From contig NC_081406.1 in assembly GCF_030272615.1 (NCBI RefSeq), forward strand, positions 481,216,900-481,280,899: a stretch of DNA of 64,000 nt. Reading direction: 5' to 3'. Positions 46,385 through 57,352 of the stretch are shown here, one piece after another (positions within the stretch are counted from its first letter, which is position 1; every line of letters starts with the position of its first letter). Both the position numbers and the translations under genes were made by a program. Origin of the DNA: Cryptomeria japonica. Taxonomy: Eukaryota; Streptophyta; Pinopsida; Cupressales; Cupressaceae. Under the pieces are notes generated by a model, which saw only the letters and a program-made list of their open reading frames with translations, was not told the DNA's origin and searched no databases.

Positions 46385-48245
46385 TCAACCAACACTGCCT
46401 CTATCAGCAGGTGGATCCTGTCCACTAGATCCTGCCCTAGGATGTCGAGGTGGTCCCATAACACCACCACTGCTAGTCCGTCGTGAAGTAGGTCTACTCG
46501 ATCTCCTCCCCATGAATGCACTGAAGCTAGGCTCTCTCTGACCCTCAGGGATGGCTCTCTCATATGCCTGTCTATAATAAATAGCCTCCTGCGCAGTAGT
46601 GAAATATCTCTCCATGCTCACGTGCATCTGTACCTTCTCTAAAAAGCTAATTGAAGGCATCCATAGTGATCTGACATCGTTGCACTGCCTCATCTCTCTC
46701 CTGCTGAAGATGCACTCGCTCCGCCTCTAGGATACCATAATCTGCACGGTAGGTCTCTCGCTCAATATCTCATCTAGCGACCTCATCCTCCAAGCTCTGC
46801 ACCCGCACTCTAAGAGTCTGCAGCTCATCCTCATCACCAACCTCTCCTATCCCACCCTCTGCGGCAGTCACATCCTCCAACTCTGGCATATCCTCATCAT
46901 CATCCCCACCATCGCTGCTCGATGACTCTGAAGAATCATTGCTGTCCTCATTGCTAATAGACTCAGTGTCTCCACCAATGTCTATATCCTCATCTCCACC
47001 ACCTCCTCCCCCATCTCCACCATGTCCATCGGCTCTCTCCCCTGTGTCTATCCTCAACCGCTGTCTCAGATGACGAATCTGTTGTGTTGTAATAGGAACA
47101 ATAGGATCGGTCAAAGGCACTGGCCCATGCCTAGCAAACCACGTATCATGCTCCGCTGTCATCCTCAGATCCGCTCCACCCCTACCCCAACCCCAGAGTA
47201 ATGGTTGCAATGAATCAAACTCAGCAGAGGCAACATGTGGCTGAATACACACACCCCAATCAGATACCTCTCACGAAACATGAGCAAAATATGCAGTAAC
47301 CACAGGTGTCACCTGTACCTCACTGAACTATCTAAGAACCCTCCCAAGAAGATACATCTCTATGATCCACTGAGTCTCAAAGGTCCTCCCAATGAGATAT
47401 CTCTGCTGTCGGTAGAAAGACTAGTGCACTACATCATCAGGCCAACCGGGGCAATCTAAGTAAGGTCTCCAAATAAAATGCTGCAATATATCAAACTGAT
47501 GTCTCCAGTACAAGGTGTTCCTTGAACCCCTATGTCTGATACCTGTTGTATACCTGAAAGCATAAGGCTCACCCGACTGCAAGTCTACATGAATGACAGG
47601 CCTAGATATAGAAATGTGTTCCCATGCCCATGTTTGAAGCAAAGTAACACCACAACTGATAGAACGGTATCCCAGATACACAATACCATGCATCTGATAA
47701 TACAACATGGCAAGTAGATAAGGACCCCAAGCATACAATCGACGATGCATAATCATATCATGAAGCACTCTGCCCCATCCAACGGGAAACCCATGACCTC
47801 GTCTGTCAGGTATCAGTAAACCACCGACAATACTGCATAATACAATGGTCAGGTCATCGTAATCTAATCGGGCCCAAGGGATCTCATAACGACCACTGAT
47901 CTGCAAATCTTGAATCTCACACTCAAAAAGTGCACATAGTCTGGCAATGCCATCATCATGGTCATATACAACTCTTTCACCATGAATGGGAATATGTAAT
48001 ATACGCCATACATCCTCTAAGGTAATGGATGCCTCACCAGTCGGAAGATGAAATGAACAAGTCTCAGAGTGCCACCGCTCTATCAAAGCTGTAATCATGG
48101 CCCTGTTGGCCGTAATCTCTGGCAAATGCAAAACATGGTATAGACCAAGCTAACGGATATGCTCGATCTCATCATCCAGTAAGTCAGCTCAAAGATCAAG
48201 ACCACTGGGTCTGTTCTGGCGACAGTATAACACTCCAATGTTCTC
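46385..48245 (-). pseudogene. Antisense plant-mobile-domain gene in element B
   Basis: On the minus strand the frame is open from 48245, runs through two early stops, and stays open from 48131 to 47421 and again from 47252 to 46770, with three more stops between. One frameshift near 46700 leads to a C-terminal part ending at 46385. The N-terminal region reads LYHVLHLPEI, FHLPTGEASITLEDVWRIL and HIPIHGERV, the hallmark of the aminotransferase-like plant mobile domain (PMD, PF10536). The later part has an acidic Gly/Ser/Asp-rich stretch, a short coiled coil and an Arg/Ser/Pro tail. Extra ORFs of either strand between pol and the 3' LTR are known in Tat-lineage elements. Function unknown; no clear ATG at the start. 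Confidence 0.8.
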
Positions 48246-48309
48246 CTATAACGAGAAAATGATCACAATATCAGATGTCAGATCCAGATAAACTTAAAAT
48301 ATTTTCAAA

Positions 48310-48567
48310 CGCATGACAAAAACTTACGTTTACAATGAATGCGTAACAATTATGACTTATGCGGTACAAATATGGCTCTTGCGTGACGATTGAAGCTAAT
48401 GTGTGACACACTGAGCACATGCATGACAAATAACACTTATGCGTAATGATATACAAAAATGTGGCATGATACAACTAATGTGTGACACTTATGACGCATG
48501 CGTAACATTTACAGCGAATGCGGTACACTAAGCACTAATGCGTAAAAATTGACAAGCGATTGCGTAA
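48310..48567 (-). repeat. Antisense ~20-bp array upstream of the PMD gene (12-13 units)
   Basis: On the plus strand the core TGCGTAA/TGCGTGA/TGCGGTA starts at 48340, 48360, 48380, 48400, 48420, 48440, 48460, 48479, 48499, 48519, 48539 and 48561, with a likely further copy at 48310. Spacing is 20 bp almost throughout. On the minus strand the core is TTACGCA or TCACGCA, often followed by TTAG or TTCG, i.e. the same motif as in the 5' leader arrays. It lies directly 5' of the antisense gene, in what would be its transcript leader. Confidence 0.9.
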
Positions 48568-48820
48568 TGCAGAGCAAAAAGTGATCATGGAATTTTTTTG
48601 AAAAAAAGGCATAAAAACAAGAAAAAATCAGGGAAAAGCAATGAAAAATACCATGCCGCCAGTCCCAGGAGGTCTCTGAAATGAATGTACTCAGTCCGAC
48701 AAGTACAATCGAGCTCTATAACCAGACATGATGACCAAAAACTCAGAAAAAGGCACAAAAATTGCAAAGAAATCAAGGAATTACCAAATCACAAATGAGC
48801 AAATAAAAACCTAGAATTAT

Positions 48821-48829
48821 CTATTTATA
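48821..48829 (-). promoter_or_regulatory. Candidate TATA box for the antisense PMD gene
   Basis: Minus strand TATAAATAG, preceded by AACCCTAATTTTGAGC. A transcript starting ~30 nt downstream would read through the 20-bp array into the PMD frame. Promoter activity is inferred from sequence and position only. Confidence 0.45.
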
Positions 48830-49091
48830 GCTCAAAATTAGGGTTTTAAGACACCTTGACACCCGTGGTCCCCGCCAGCTTCAAACAACTTGTAGCCTAC
48901 TCAAACGATCTCGAAATGATACGAAATTTCATACGCTTGTTCTTTACACTGGTATCGAAAACATGGTCTCAATTTTTGAATTTTTCGACCACCTTTTCCG
49001 AGGGGGCATATTTACACTACACAACAAACCAAGGCATACTGGGGCATAATTTTTTGTTTTCTTTGAAACAATGTCGTTCCGACTTTGTCTC

Positions 49092-49104
49092 AAAGAGGGG
49101 CAAA
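49092..49104 (+). promoter_or_regulatory. Polypurine tract of element B
   Basis: AAAGAGGGGCAAA directly abuts the 3' LTR, the position of the plus-strand DNA primer. Confidence 0.85.
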
Positions 49105-50309
49105 TGTAGACACCTAAAAATGTCTCATTGATCATGTACTAATTATTCCTCTAATTGATTAAATGATTCTTTAATTATTTAATTAAGTTAATTAACTATT
49201 TCTTCTAATTTCATATTTCCTCATCATTTCACTAATTATTCTATTCTTTCATCATTTAATCATTTCCTAAATATTAATTAAATATTTATTATTTAATTAA
49301 TTCTGATTAATTCCCCAATTTAAATAATCTTCATTATTTAAATAAATTACTAATTAATTCTCAATTTCTATCTCCAATCATCTAATCATTCAACCATCTT
49401 CTAAATATTAATTAAATATTTATTATTTAATTAATTGTGATTTAATTCCTTTAAATTAAATAATCTTTATTATTTAATTAAATTCCATTTTTAAATAATT
49501 AAATAGTTTCTTTAAATTATTTAATTAGCTAATTAATTCTTCCATTTCCAAATCCCGAAATTCTAATTTCATTTAATTTTGTATTCTTCTAATTTCTTCC
49601 AAATTTCAAATACATGTGCATGATTTCAAAAACCAAATTGAAAATCAAAGTCAAGTTCTAAATATATTCAAATGCTAAATTGAATTAATAAATTCAATTA
49701 TTTGAATAATATCTCATGCAAAGATTAAATTAATAATCTAAATCTAAATGCAAGCACATGCTAAATTAATTAATTAAATCATTTATCTCTCCAACTTCTA
49801 TTTCCATCCTTCAGTTAGCTTTTTCTAAATTTAGCTCTCTGTGTCATCCTCTTTATTTCCACCAATCATCCTTTTTCTTCCTCCAGTTAACGCTTTCATC
49901 AATCAGTTGACTCCTTTAATCTATTCAATCTATTGAGTTTCACTCCTACAATCAGCAGTTCAACTATCAACTTGCATTTGAGCTCACCTGAGTTCATACC
50001 TCTTGATCATTTTGTTCCACCTTTCAATCAATCTTCTCCAATTTTTTATAAATTGAGCATCCAATCTCCATTTTCAACAATCACGAAATTTGAATCTTTG
50101 TGTCACTTGCAGGTTACCAGCGCAATATCTGAGAGCCATCATGCCATGAAGAGGAGAAGAGAAATGGAAGCAATACGCAGTGCTTTGATTGTATCATTTC
50201 ATTGTATAGTTTTTTAGATTTGTTGATTAGATAGGGATTCATGATTTCCCTTGTGCTTCTAATTGATAGCTTTGTTTATTTGAAGAATGAATTTCTAGCA
50301 TGCGTTACA
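49105..50309 (+). repeat. 3' LTR of element B (1,205 bp)
   Basis: TGTAGACACC...GCGTTACA, followed by the target duplication ATACC. TATAAATT at 50047-50054. The reading frame at 49933-50217 is LTR-internal and repeated in the 5' LTR. Confidence 0.93.
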
Positions 50310-50743
50310 ATACCCGAAACAGATATTCAGTATATGATCAGGAATTTTATGCCATAATTCAAGCCTTGAAGAAACAGAGACATTACTTGTTGGCTAAGGA
50401 GTTTGTGTTGTATACAGATCATCAAGCTTTGCAATATTTGAACAGTCAGAGTAAGTTGAATCAGAAACATATGAGATGGGTAGAGTTCTTGCAGAGTTAC
50501 GCCTTTGTGTTGACACATAGAAGTGGGAAATCTAACAAGGTTGCTGATGCATTGAGTAGGAGAAGGAATTTGCTGATAGAGATGAGAGTGACGATATTAG
50601 GTTTTGAAGATTTGAAGACCTTTTATCATAAAGACCCGAATTTTGCAGAACCTTGGAAAGCATGTAGAGAACCGGTTATGGTTGATAGGAGAAAATGGGT
50701 GGATTACTTCATTCAAGATGAGATGTTATTTAAGGGAGTTTAG
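50310..50743 (+). pseudogene. RNase H of element A, 3' part
   Basis: Resumes after B's target duplication: SVYDQEFYAIIQALKKQRHY, VLYTDHQALQYLNSQSKLNQ, THRSGKSNKVADALSRR. The catalytic Glu (DQEF), Asp (TDHQ) and Asp (VADALS) are present. Reading through the junction with a single ATACC gives an uninterrupted frame, which confirms that B split this domain. TAG at 50741-50743. Confidence 0.88.
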
Positions 50744-51694
50744 TTGTGCATACCTAAAAGTTCCATGAGAGAGAACCTGATAAAATATAAGCATAGTGGA
50801 GGTTTAGCTAGACATTTTGGCATTGATAAAACAATTGCATTGGTGAGTGAGCAATACTTTTGGTCCCAGATTCATAAGGATGTTAAGAGATATGTGCAAA
50901 GTTGTAGAGTTTGTCAAGTTGCAAAAGGTGGTAGTCAGAATGTGGGATTGTATAAACCTTTGACAGTACCGGTAAGCCCTTGGGAGGATATAAGTATGGA
51001 TTTTGTACTTGGCTTACCTAAGACACCGAGAGGGAATGATTCTATATTTGTGGTAGTGGATAAATTTTCAAAAATGGCTCATTTCATACCTTGTAAGAAG
51101 ATATCAGATGCATTGTATGTAGCAGACCTATTTTTCAAGGAAGTGGTAAGATTGCATGGATTACCTAAGAACATAGTTTCAAATAGAGACACTAAGTTTG
51201 TTGGCTATTTTTGGAGAACAATTTGGAAGAAGATGAAGCCAGATTTGAAGTTTACTTCTACTTTTCATCCATAGACTGATGGACAGAAAAAAGTAGTTCA
51301 CCGGAGTTTGGGAAACTTGTTGAGATGTTTAGTGGGAGATAAAACCGGAAGTTGGGATTTGATCCTTGCACAAGCAGAATTTGCCTATAACAATTCAGTG
51401 AATAGAAGTACTGGAAATTTTTTTTTTGAGATTGTTACCAGAGTGCATCCTAAAGGAATAGAAGAATTGAGAGGCATTAGCAGTGAAGACCGAAAGAGTT
51501 TAGAAGCAGAAGAGTTTGCAGATCACATGGCAGCATTGCATATTCAGGTTAAACAACATTTGGAAGACATGAATAGTAAATACAAGGAGAAGGCAGATGA
51601 GAAGAGGAGACATAAGGAATTTGAAGTTGGCGATAAAGTGATAGTCTATTTCAGAAAAGAGAGATTCCTGGTTGGAACCTATAATAAGTTGTAG
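50744..51694 (+). pseudogene. Integrase of element A
   Basis: HHCC zinc-binding part (HSGGLARHFGIDKT ... SCRVCQVAK). Catalytic core: Asp in ISMDFVLGLPKTPRG, Asp in VSNRDTKFVGYFW. The catalytic Glu is lost: the usual DGQTEVVNRSL motif reads DGQKKVVHRSL. TAG at 51272-51274 replaces the Gln of HPQTDG. The rest (ILAQAEFAYNNSVNRSTGNF; FEVGDKVIVYFRKERF) is the C-terminal extension. Without the Glu and with the stop this copy is inactive. Confidence 0.85.
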
Positions 51695-52045
51695 ATGAAG
51701 AAGTTTGGACCCTATAAGATCTTGATAAAGTTCATTTTTGGAAATGCATATGAGGTGGAGCTACCAGATAGTTTGAGTATTTCACCTATATTCAACATTA
51801 CAGATCTTCATGAGTACCATGAACCAAAATTCAGTGAGGACAATATTGCTGACTTGGAGAAACAATTGCCCCAGAAGGAACCAGATCAGATTGAAGAGAT
51901 TTTGGATAGTAGAATTGGGTGTAGTACCCGAAGCAATTAGTACAAAGAATATCTCGTGAAGTGGAAGAGCAGACCAGTGGAAGATTCATCTTGGATTTCT
52001 CAGGCAGAGGTAGACCGCCTTGGTTTCCCTCTGACCCCAACAAAG
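51695..52045 (+). pseudogene. GPY-type module and chromodomain of element A
   Basis: After TAG at 51692-51694 the same frame gives KKFGPYKILIKFIFGNAYEV (GPY/F module), then ISPIFNITDLHEYHEP, and after a stop at 51938 KEYLVKWKSRPVEDSSWISQ, a typical chromodomain (EYLVKWK ... SW). The chromodomain is taken to steer chromovirus integration to certain chromatin. It ends at 52044-52046 (TGA after TPTK). Confidence 0.82.
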
Positions 52046-52078
52046 TGAGAGGATCACTTTGTATTAACCTCGGATTTC

Positions 52079-52546
52079 TGATGCAGGAGCATCCCCGGTT
52101 CACAACAATCTTGCATCAACCAAAAACATTTTCTTTTCTATTTTGTTTTCCTGTTTGTAGTTTCAGTTTTCCTTTCCGTGTGTCTCGATTTTGGCTCACC
52201 GGTTCTTGTGGATTTGGATTCTGCTTGAAGACTTGATCATTCTTCTTTCTTTCAAACTGCATCTCATTTGGATCACTTTCCGGCAAGATATCGCTACCGG
52301 TTTCCTTGATAGTTTCTTGTTAGTGGTTGCTTAAGACCCATTCTAGTGATCTACTAGAACCCATTCCAAAGCTTGCAGATCCTTGGAAATTGATCTCGAT
52401 GTTTCTTGGTGTGTGGCCGACCTTCTATATTTCATCCTTTGGATTTTCTGGAGGAATCTCTTGGTGGAGGTTGACCTTGTTCATTTTGCACGTTAGGTCT
52501 TGTTCTTTGGGTTTTGATCCTTTTGGGCTGACTAGATCCTTTGGAT

Positions 52547-52637
<91 letters not shown>

Positions 52638-52871
52638 CATGCTTTAGAATATAATAAATCAGAGGAATCAAGGAGTACCAGATAGATAGACCGTTCCTAC
52701 AAGACAAATCTTTCGATTCAAGGTCCCGGTGTGACCTATTCTAGTAGGACGGTGTGCTGGTATGTTATAACCCGGTTGTTACCAGTTGGATGTAATTAAC
52801 TTTCATGCAATAAAACTATCTGTTATGGATTGCCTCCATCATATCTGTGTTTTTCCATTGTGTTTAGTCTT
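52079..52871 (+). repeat. 3' LTR of element A, truncated
   Basis: Matches 28095 onward from TGATGCAGGAGC but stops matching near 52871, about 50 bp before the expected CTGCATCA end. Contains an (AT)n tract of about 43 repeats. Confidence 0.85.
52549..52635. repeat. (AT)n microsatellite, about 43 repeats
   Basis: An uninterrupted AT run inside A's 3' LTR. The same site in the 5' LTR (28577-28592) has only a few repeats. Creates spurious Ile-Tyr frames on both strands. Confidence 0.95.
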
Positions 52872-52873
52872 TC

Positions 52874-52970
52874 TCTTAGACCTTATCCTTTTGATAGGTG
52901 ACAATGCAGTCAAGTAAAGAGAAAAATAATTACAGTATGGAAGATCTTAGACCTTATCCTTTTGATAGGT
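52874..52970 (+). repeat. 26-bp direct duplication at the A/C junction
   Basis: 52874-52899 and 52945-52970 are identical (TCTTAGACCTTATCCTTTTG and six more bases). The second copy is native to C's gag (it encodes LRPYPF); the first sits exactly at the broken end of A's LTR. It looks like templated filler from end-joining repair. Confidence 0.8.
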
Positions 52971-54149
52971 CATTATACATGCTACCCTTTCCTCCTCATT
53001 TTGAAACACCAAATTTTGACAAGTATAGGGGAAAGGGTGATCCAAGAGATCACATTAGAGAGTTCTTTACATCATGCATTGAAGTAGTCCACAAAGATAC
53101 ATCTTTTACGACTTTTTTCCAAGAGTCTTGGAGGGTTTGTACTAGAGTGGATTTCACATCTACCACCAAGGATTACCTCATGGGGAGATTGGCAGAGTTG
53201 TTCATTAAAAATTCTCTCACAATATTGACAACCCAGTAGCTCTCATAGACCTGTGCTCTACAAAGAAAAAGGAAAGTGAGACCTTTGCTACATTTTTGTA
53301 AAGATGGAGATATCTATATCGCCAGTATCCAAGCCACATACCAGAAATATAACAAGTGGATATTTTTAGTGAAAACCTCGTACCTCCAATCAAATATCCA
53401 TTACAAATCCAATGTTTGAGTACCTTCAAAGAGATCATTGAAAAAAGATTAAAATGTGAGAAAGGATTGCTAGAACAAGGCATCCCTAAAAATAGCAAAG
53501 ACAACGGTACATCCAACACAACAAGTGCAAATAAGCTTAAATTATGGTCCAGGAATAAGAATGTCACAAATGATGGAGTGGTAGACACTCGTATGGTAAA
53601 TAGAATTCAACCAACAGTATCACTGCAAGGACCAACAAGTTCTCCTTCACTAAATGTGAATCAGTCACAAGTTAACAATGCAACATCTACCAACACAAAT
53701 ACAGTACAATCCAATAGCTTCAAACCGCCAAGGAATAACACACCAAAAAGAAATTTTACACCCTTGGGAGAGCCAATTAACTCTTCATTGAAGAAGCTTG
53801 TGCAAACCAATGTAATAACATTGCCTAAGGTTTGGCAATATGAACTAGGTCCATTCAAACCAGCATGGTGGAATGACAATGACTTTTGTGAGTACCATCG
53901 AGTAAAAGGCCACAAGATATCTAGCTGTTATAAGCTAACGAAACTCATACAATATTTAATAGACCAAGGCGATGTCATAGTGGATCCAATAAAGGATCAA
54001 CAAATCAAACCCACATCATCTACAAAGATCCATTTGTTAAGAACAATCAAGGTCAAGATTTTGGTTCAAAAACACAAGATAACACAACCAACTACACAAA
54101 GGTTGATTATGACTACACCATTAATACACTTAGTGAAGGAGATGGAGTA
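52900..54149 (+). pseudogene. gag of element C, main part
   Basis: LRPYPFDRSLYMLPFPPHFE and KYRGKGDPRDHIREFF align with element B's gag. Frameshifts near 53110 and 53240-53350 break the capsid region. The C-terminal part is open from 53356 (MDIFSENLVPPIKYPLQIQC) with the Cys/His motif CEYHRVKGHKISSC and KLIQYLIDQGDV. Compared with B it has lost about 550 bp of the N-terminal low-complexity region at the A insertion. Confidence 0.8.
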
Positions 54150-56469
54150 GTGGCCACTATCAATGTTAATCCTAGGAACAAAGATTGTGTCGTTGTGACC
54201 CACAAATCAAACGTTACACTACAAGGAGTACCTTCTCATACACCTCCTCAAACAAGCAACTCCAATGTTGTTGATCAATTAAAGAAAACTCCACTACAAA
54301 TATCGCTCTTTGAATTGCTTCATATATCACCAAGTCATAGGAAAATCTTAGACAAGGCACTCCAGGATTCAGTTGTCGCAAGAGATATGGATGAGACTAC
54401 ATTTCAAGCAATGGTAGGAAACATAACTGCTTCATCTCGAGTTCCTTTCATGGAAAGAGATGTCCCCACATATAGAATCATGCACAATGATCCTTTACAC
54501 CTAGTAGGATATATATATCACAAAAGGATCAGAAGGGTGTTGATTGATGGAGAAGTAGGGTTGAACATACACACCCTCAAATTTCTTCAAGCACTAAGCT
54601 ATTCCCATTTTTACAAAGACCCTACAAATGAGATCAACATAAAGACATATTATGATGAGGAACGTCCTTAAAAAGGTATAGTCATGTTGCCAGTACAAGT
54701 TGGATTTGTCACTACCAATGTTGTTTTCCAAGTATTAGACAAGGAACTGGGATATAATATGCTATTGGGTCGTCCATGGATATAAGCCATGCAGGGCGTA
54801 CCCTCCAAATTCCATCAATGCATCAAGTTTCTATTCAATGGAATTGAAATAACAATAGATGGAGACCCAGATCCTTTTCAACACTACAACTACTTAAGAA
54901 AACGTACAAACAACCAAGTCCCGATCAATCAGGAATCCACAATCATTCCACAGTTGGGATCTCTAGTACTATTAGATACACAGAATTCTACACCATATAG
55001 ACCCATTGCACCTCCATTGCAAATCAAGGATGAGGGGTGTGGAGAATATTCTATTAATGTACTATCATTAACAAGACCATTATCTCTAACTCCTAGAACT
55101 TTTGGGAGACCCTCATCTACTCTCACAAAGAAAGATAAAGGAAAAGATATTTTTACATATCTAGACTCTTGCTCATTTGTTATATGGGGAGATATACAAA
55201 ATGAAGCCCTAGAGGAAGACATGAATGCTTGGCTATACAAGGATGAAGATGACTACCATGTTATCAATCTTCCCTTAGACCTATATGGGAATGGATTGAC
55301 AATGCTACAAAGACATGACTATGATGGAACAACTGTATTGGGACCAAATGCTCAAGACATCATGGAACCCATCTTACCCATAGACAACCCAAAACACCAA
55401 GTTTTGGGATACAAACATACAACAAAAAGGTCTAAAAAATAAGCTACTCTAGTAGTTATGAATATGTCATCAACAATACCATAGCAGTCAACCAGCGAAA
55501 TCAGAATTCTTGATAATGTTACACTGAGAAAGTTGTCAACAGATGTATGTCCACCATCTTCACATGCCAATGCAGTAATAGAGATAGACATAGCACCCAA
55601 CAATGAAAGAAATACATGAATCACTTCTTCATGCACAAGCATAAGACCACCAAATGAGATCAAAACTCGGTTGGCCTCATCCTCATCTTCAAGTGTATCA
55701 ACAAATACTGACATAGCACCAACAAATTTCATAGTAACAAGGCTAAAACTTGTCATCCAAGGAATAAGAAACATGTCAATAAATGAAGCTGGATCATTAA
55801 GTCATGTGAGTATTCCACAAATCATTAATACTGGAGAGTTCCCTCTAACTCCAATTGAGGAGGAGCCATATGATGATATATAAAACATATATACCTATGT
55901 AGAGACAATCACTGACTCACATAACTATGAGTTTCTATCTCTCTATACTAGTAGCACAAGAGATGTGGACAAATATTATGATCATTTACCACTTCTAGAT
56001 GATGGCATTATTTATGAAGATATAGAAATAGACCCAAACTCCTTCACAAGCCAATTTGATAATCAAGTCTGCATGATAACAACAAGCCCAAACTTTGATG
56101 ATGAAAGAGATCTATGCCTTATGTACCCACATTTAATAGACTGGGGGGTAAGAAGAGCAACCGAAGCTAGATTGGTTTGAGAACGATGAGGCTATAGCAG
56201 AGTTCTTGGGTGCCAGAGATGGATTCCCATTTGATGACCACAAGGTAGGATTCACCATAGATATGGATAGAACATCATATTTTTGAGAGGAAAGCTCTTC
56301 CTCCAATCCAAATGACTCTAAAGAATAAAAAAATATGACCAAAGGTAGACTCGATGATCTTCCAATAGATCAAGAGAAATCAACACTCTTAATGGAATAA
56401 ACCAAAGAGATCAACATAGGAGATGTTGAGAATGTACACAAAATTAACCTAGCAGAATCCCTAAATCTT
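54150..56469 (+). pseudogene. Protease and G-patch region of element C
   Basis: The protease motif reads RIRRVLIDGEVGLNIHTLKF, so the D-G-G of element B has become D-G-E here. LGYNMLLGRPWI follows, then a stop near 54784. A G-patch-like stretch (YGNGLTMLQRHDYDGTTVLG) lies at about 55285-55345. From about 55440 to 56460 the frame is broken into short pieces aligning to B 39890-40490, including the acidic linker. Confidence 0.72.
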
Positions 56470-57352
56470 ATGGAAAAAGAGAAATTTATTCAATTTTTCA
56501 AGCAAAGGCCTATCAAATTTGCATGGTCCAATGCTGATATGCTAGGACTATATCTTGAATTGGTTTTACACCATCTATCACTATTACCAGGAACAAAGCC
56601 CTACAAGAAAAATTTAAGAAAGATGCATCCACAAATAGCCCTAATAGTCAAAATTGAACTGCAGAAATTGTTAGATGTGGGTTTCATAAGACCCATAGAT
56701 TATGTAGAGTGGATCTCCAACCTATTCCTAGTAACCAAGCACACTAGGGGCATCAAGATCTACACTAACTTCAGAGATCTAAATAAGGCTTGTCCCAAGG
56801 AAAATTCTTCGCTTCCAAATATTGATATGATTGTAGATCTTACATCGGGAAACAAAATGGTTTCACTCATGGACGGTTTCTCTGGTTATATTCAAATCAG
56901 GATTGCACCAGAAGACCAAGAAAAGATAGCATTCACATAACCTTGGGGAACATACTATTGGAACGTCATGCCATTTGGTTTAAAGAATGCAGGTGCAACA
57001 TATCAACGAGCTATGATGACATTGTTCCATTACATGTTACATGATATCATGGAAGATTATGTTGATTATATCTTAGCCAAGTCACGAACCAGAGAAGATT
57101 ACCTAGAAGTTCTAGCCAAAATATTTGATAGATTAGAACAGTACAAAGTAAGGCTTAATCCTAAAAAGTGTGTATTTGGCATTACAACTGGAAAGATCTT
57201 GGGCTTCATTGTGTCAAATAGAGGCATTGAAGTAGATCCTGCAAAGGTGAAAGCCATCTTAGAAATGCCAACACCAATAACACTTAAATAATTGAGAAGT
57301 CTGCAGGGGAACTACAATCTATAAGACACTTCATAGCACAATTGGCAGATAA
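56470..57352 (+). pseudogene. Reverse transcriptase of element C
   Basis: FKQRPIKFAWSNADMLGLYL, LLDVGFIRPIDYVEWISNLF, FRDLNKACPKENSSLPNIDM, DGFSGYIQIRIAPEDQEKIA and NAGATYQRAMMTLFHYMLHD. The catalytic box reads YVDYILAKS, so the second Asp of YVDD is Tyr. Stops at 56938 and 57289. Inactive by both criteria. Confidence 0.85.

Larger units (their letters stand above)
31791..50309 (+). mobile_element. Inner nested element B: 18.5-kb Ty3/gypsy, Tat-like
   Basis: Complete ends: 5' LTR 31791-33066, 3' LTR 49105-50309, and target duplication ATACC at 31786-31790 and 50310-50314. The primer-binding-like site is 33070-33087 and the polypurine tract 49092-49104. Order: leader with arrays and two small ORFs, gag, protease, G-patch, reverse transcriptase, RNase H, second RNase H, integrase, a ~2.7-kb spacer, an antisense plant-mobile-domain gene, an antisense-oriented array, 3' LTR. 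The second RNase H and G-patch, and the extra ORFs, are hallmarks of the Tat lineage, which includes the giant Ogre elements. The LTRs are very similar, so B is the youngest insertion of the nest. Confidence 0.93.
28095..52871 (+). mobile_element. Middle nested element A: Ty3/gypsy chromovirus
   Basis: The 5' LTR (28095-28883) has perfect 8-bp terminal inverted repeats, TGATGCAG...CTGCATCA. TGGTATCAGAGC (28886-28897) is an exact initiator-Met primer-binding site. The order gag, protease, reverse transcriptase, RNase H, integrase, chromodomain is that of plant chromoviruses. RNase H is interrupted by element B at 31791-50309. The 3' LTR starts at 52079 but breaks off near 52871, so the right target duplication is lost. 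Without B the element is about 6.3 kb, normal for the group. Many stops in coding parts look like transitions. Confidence 0.85.

Noticed and set aside
52327-52647. Ile/Tyr-repeat reading frames on both strands
   Set aside because: Produced by the (AT)n tract inside an LTR of element A.
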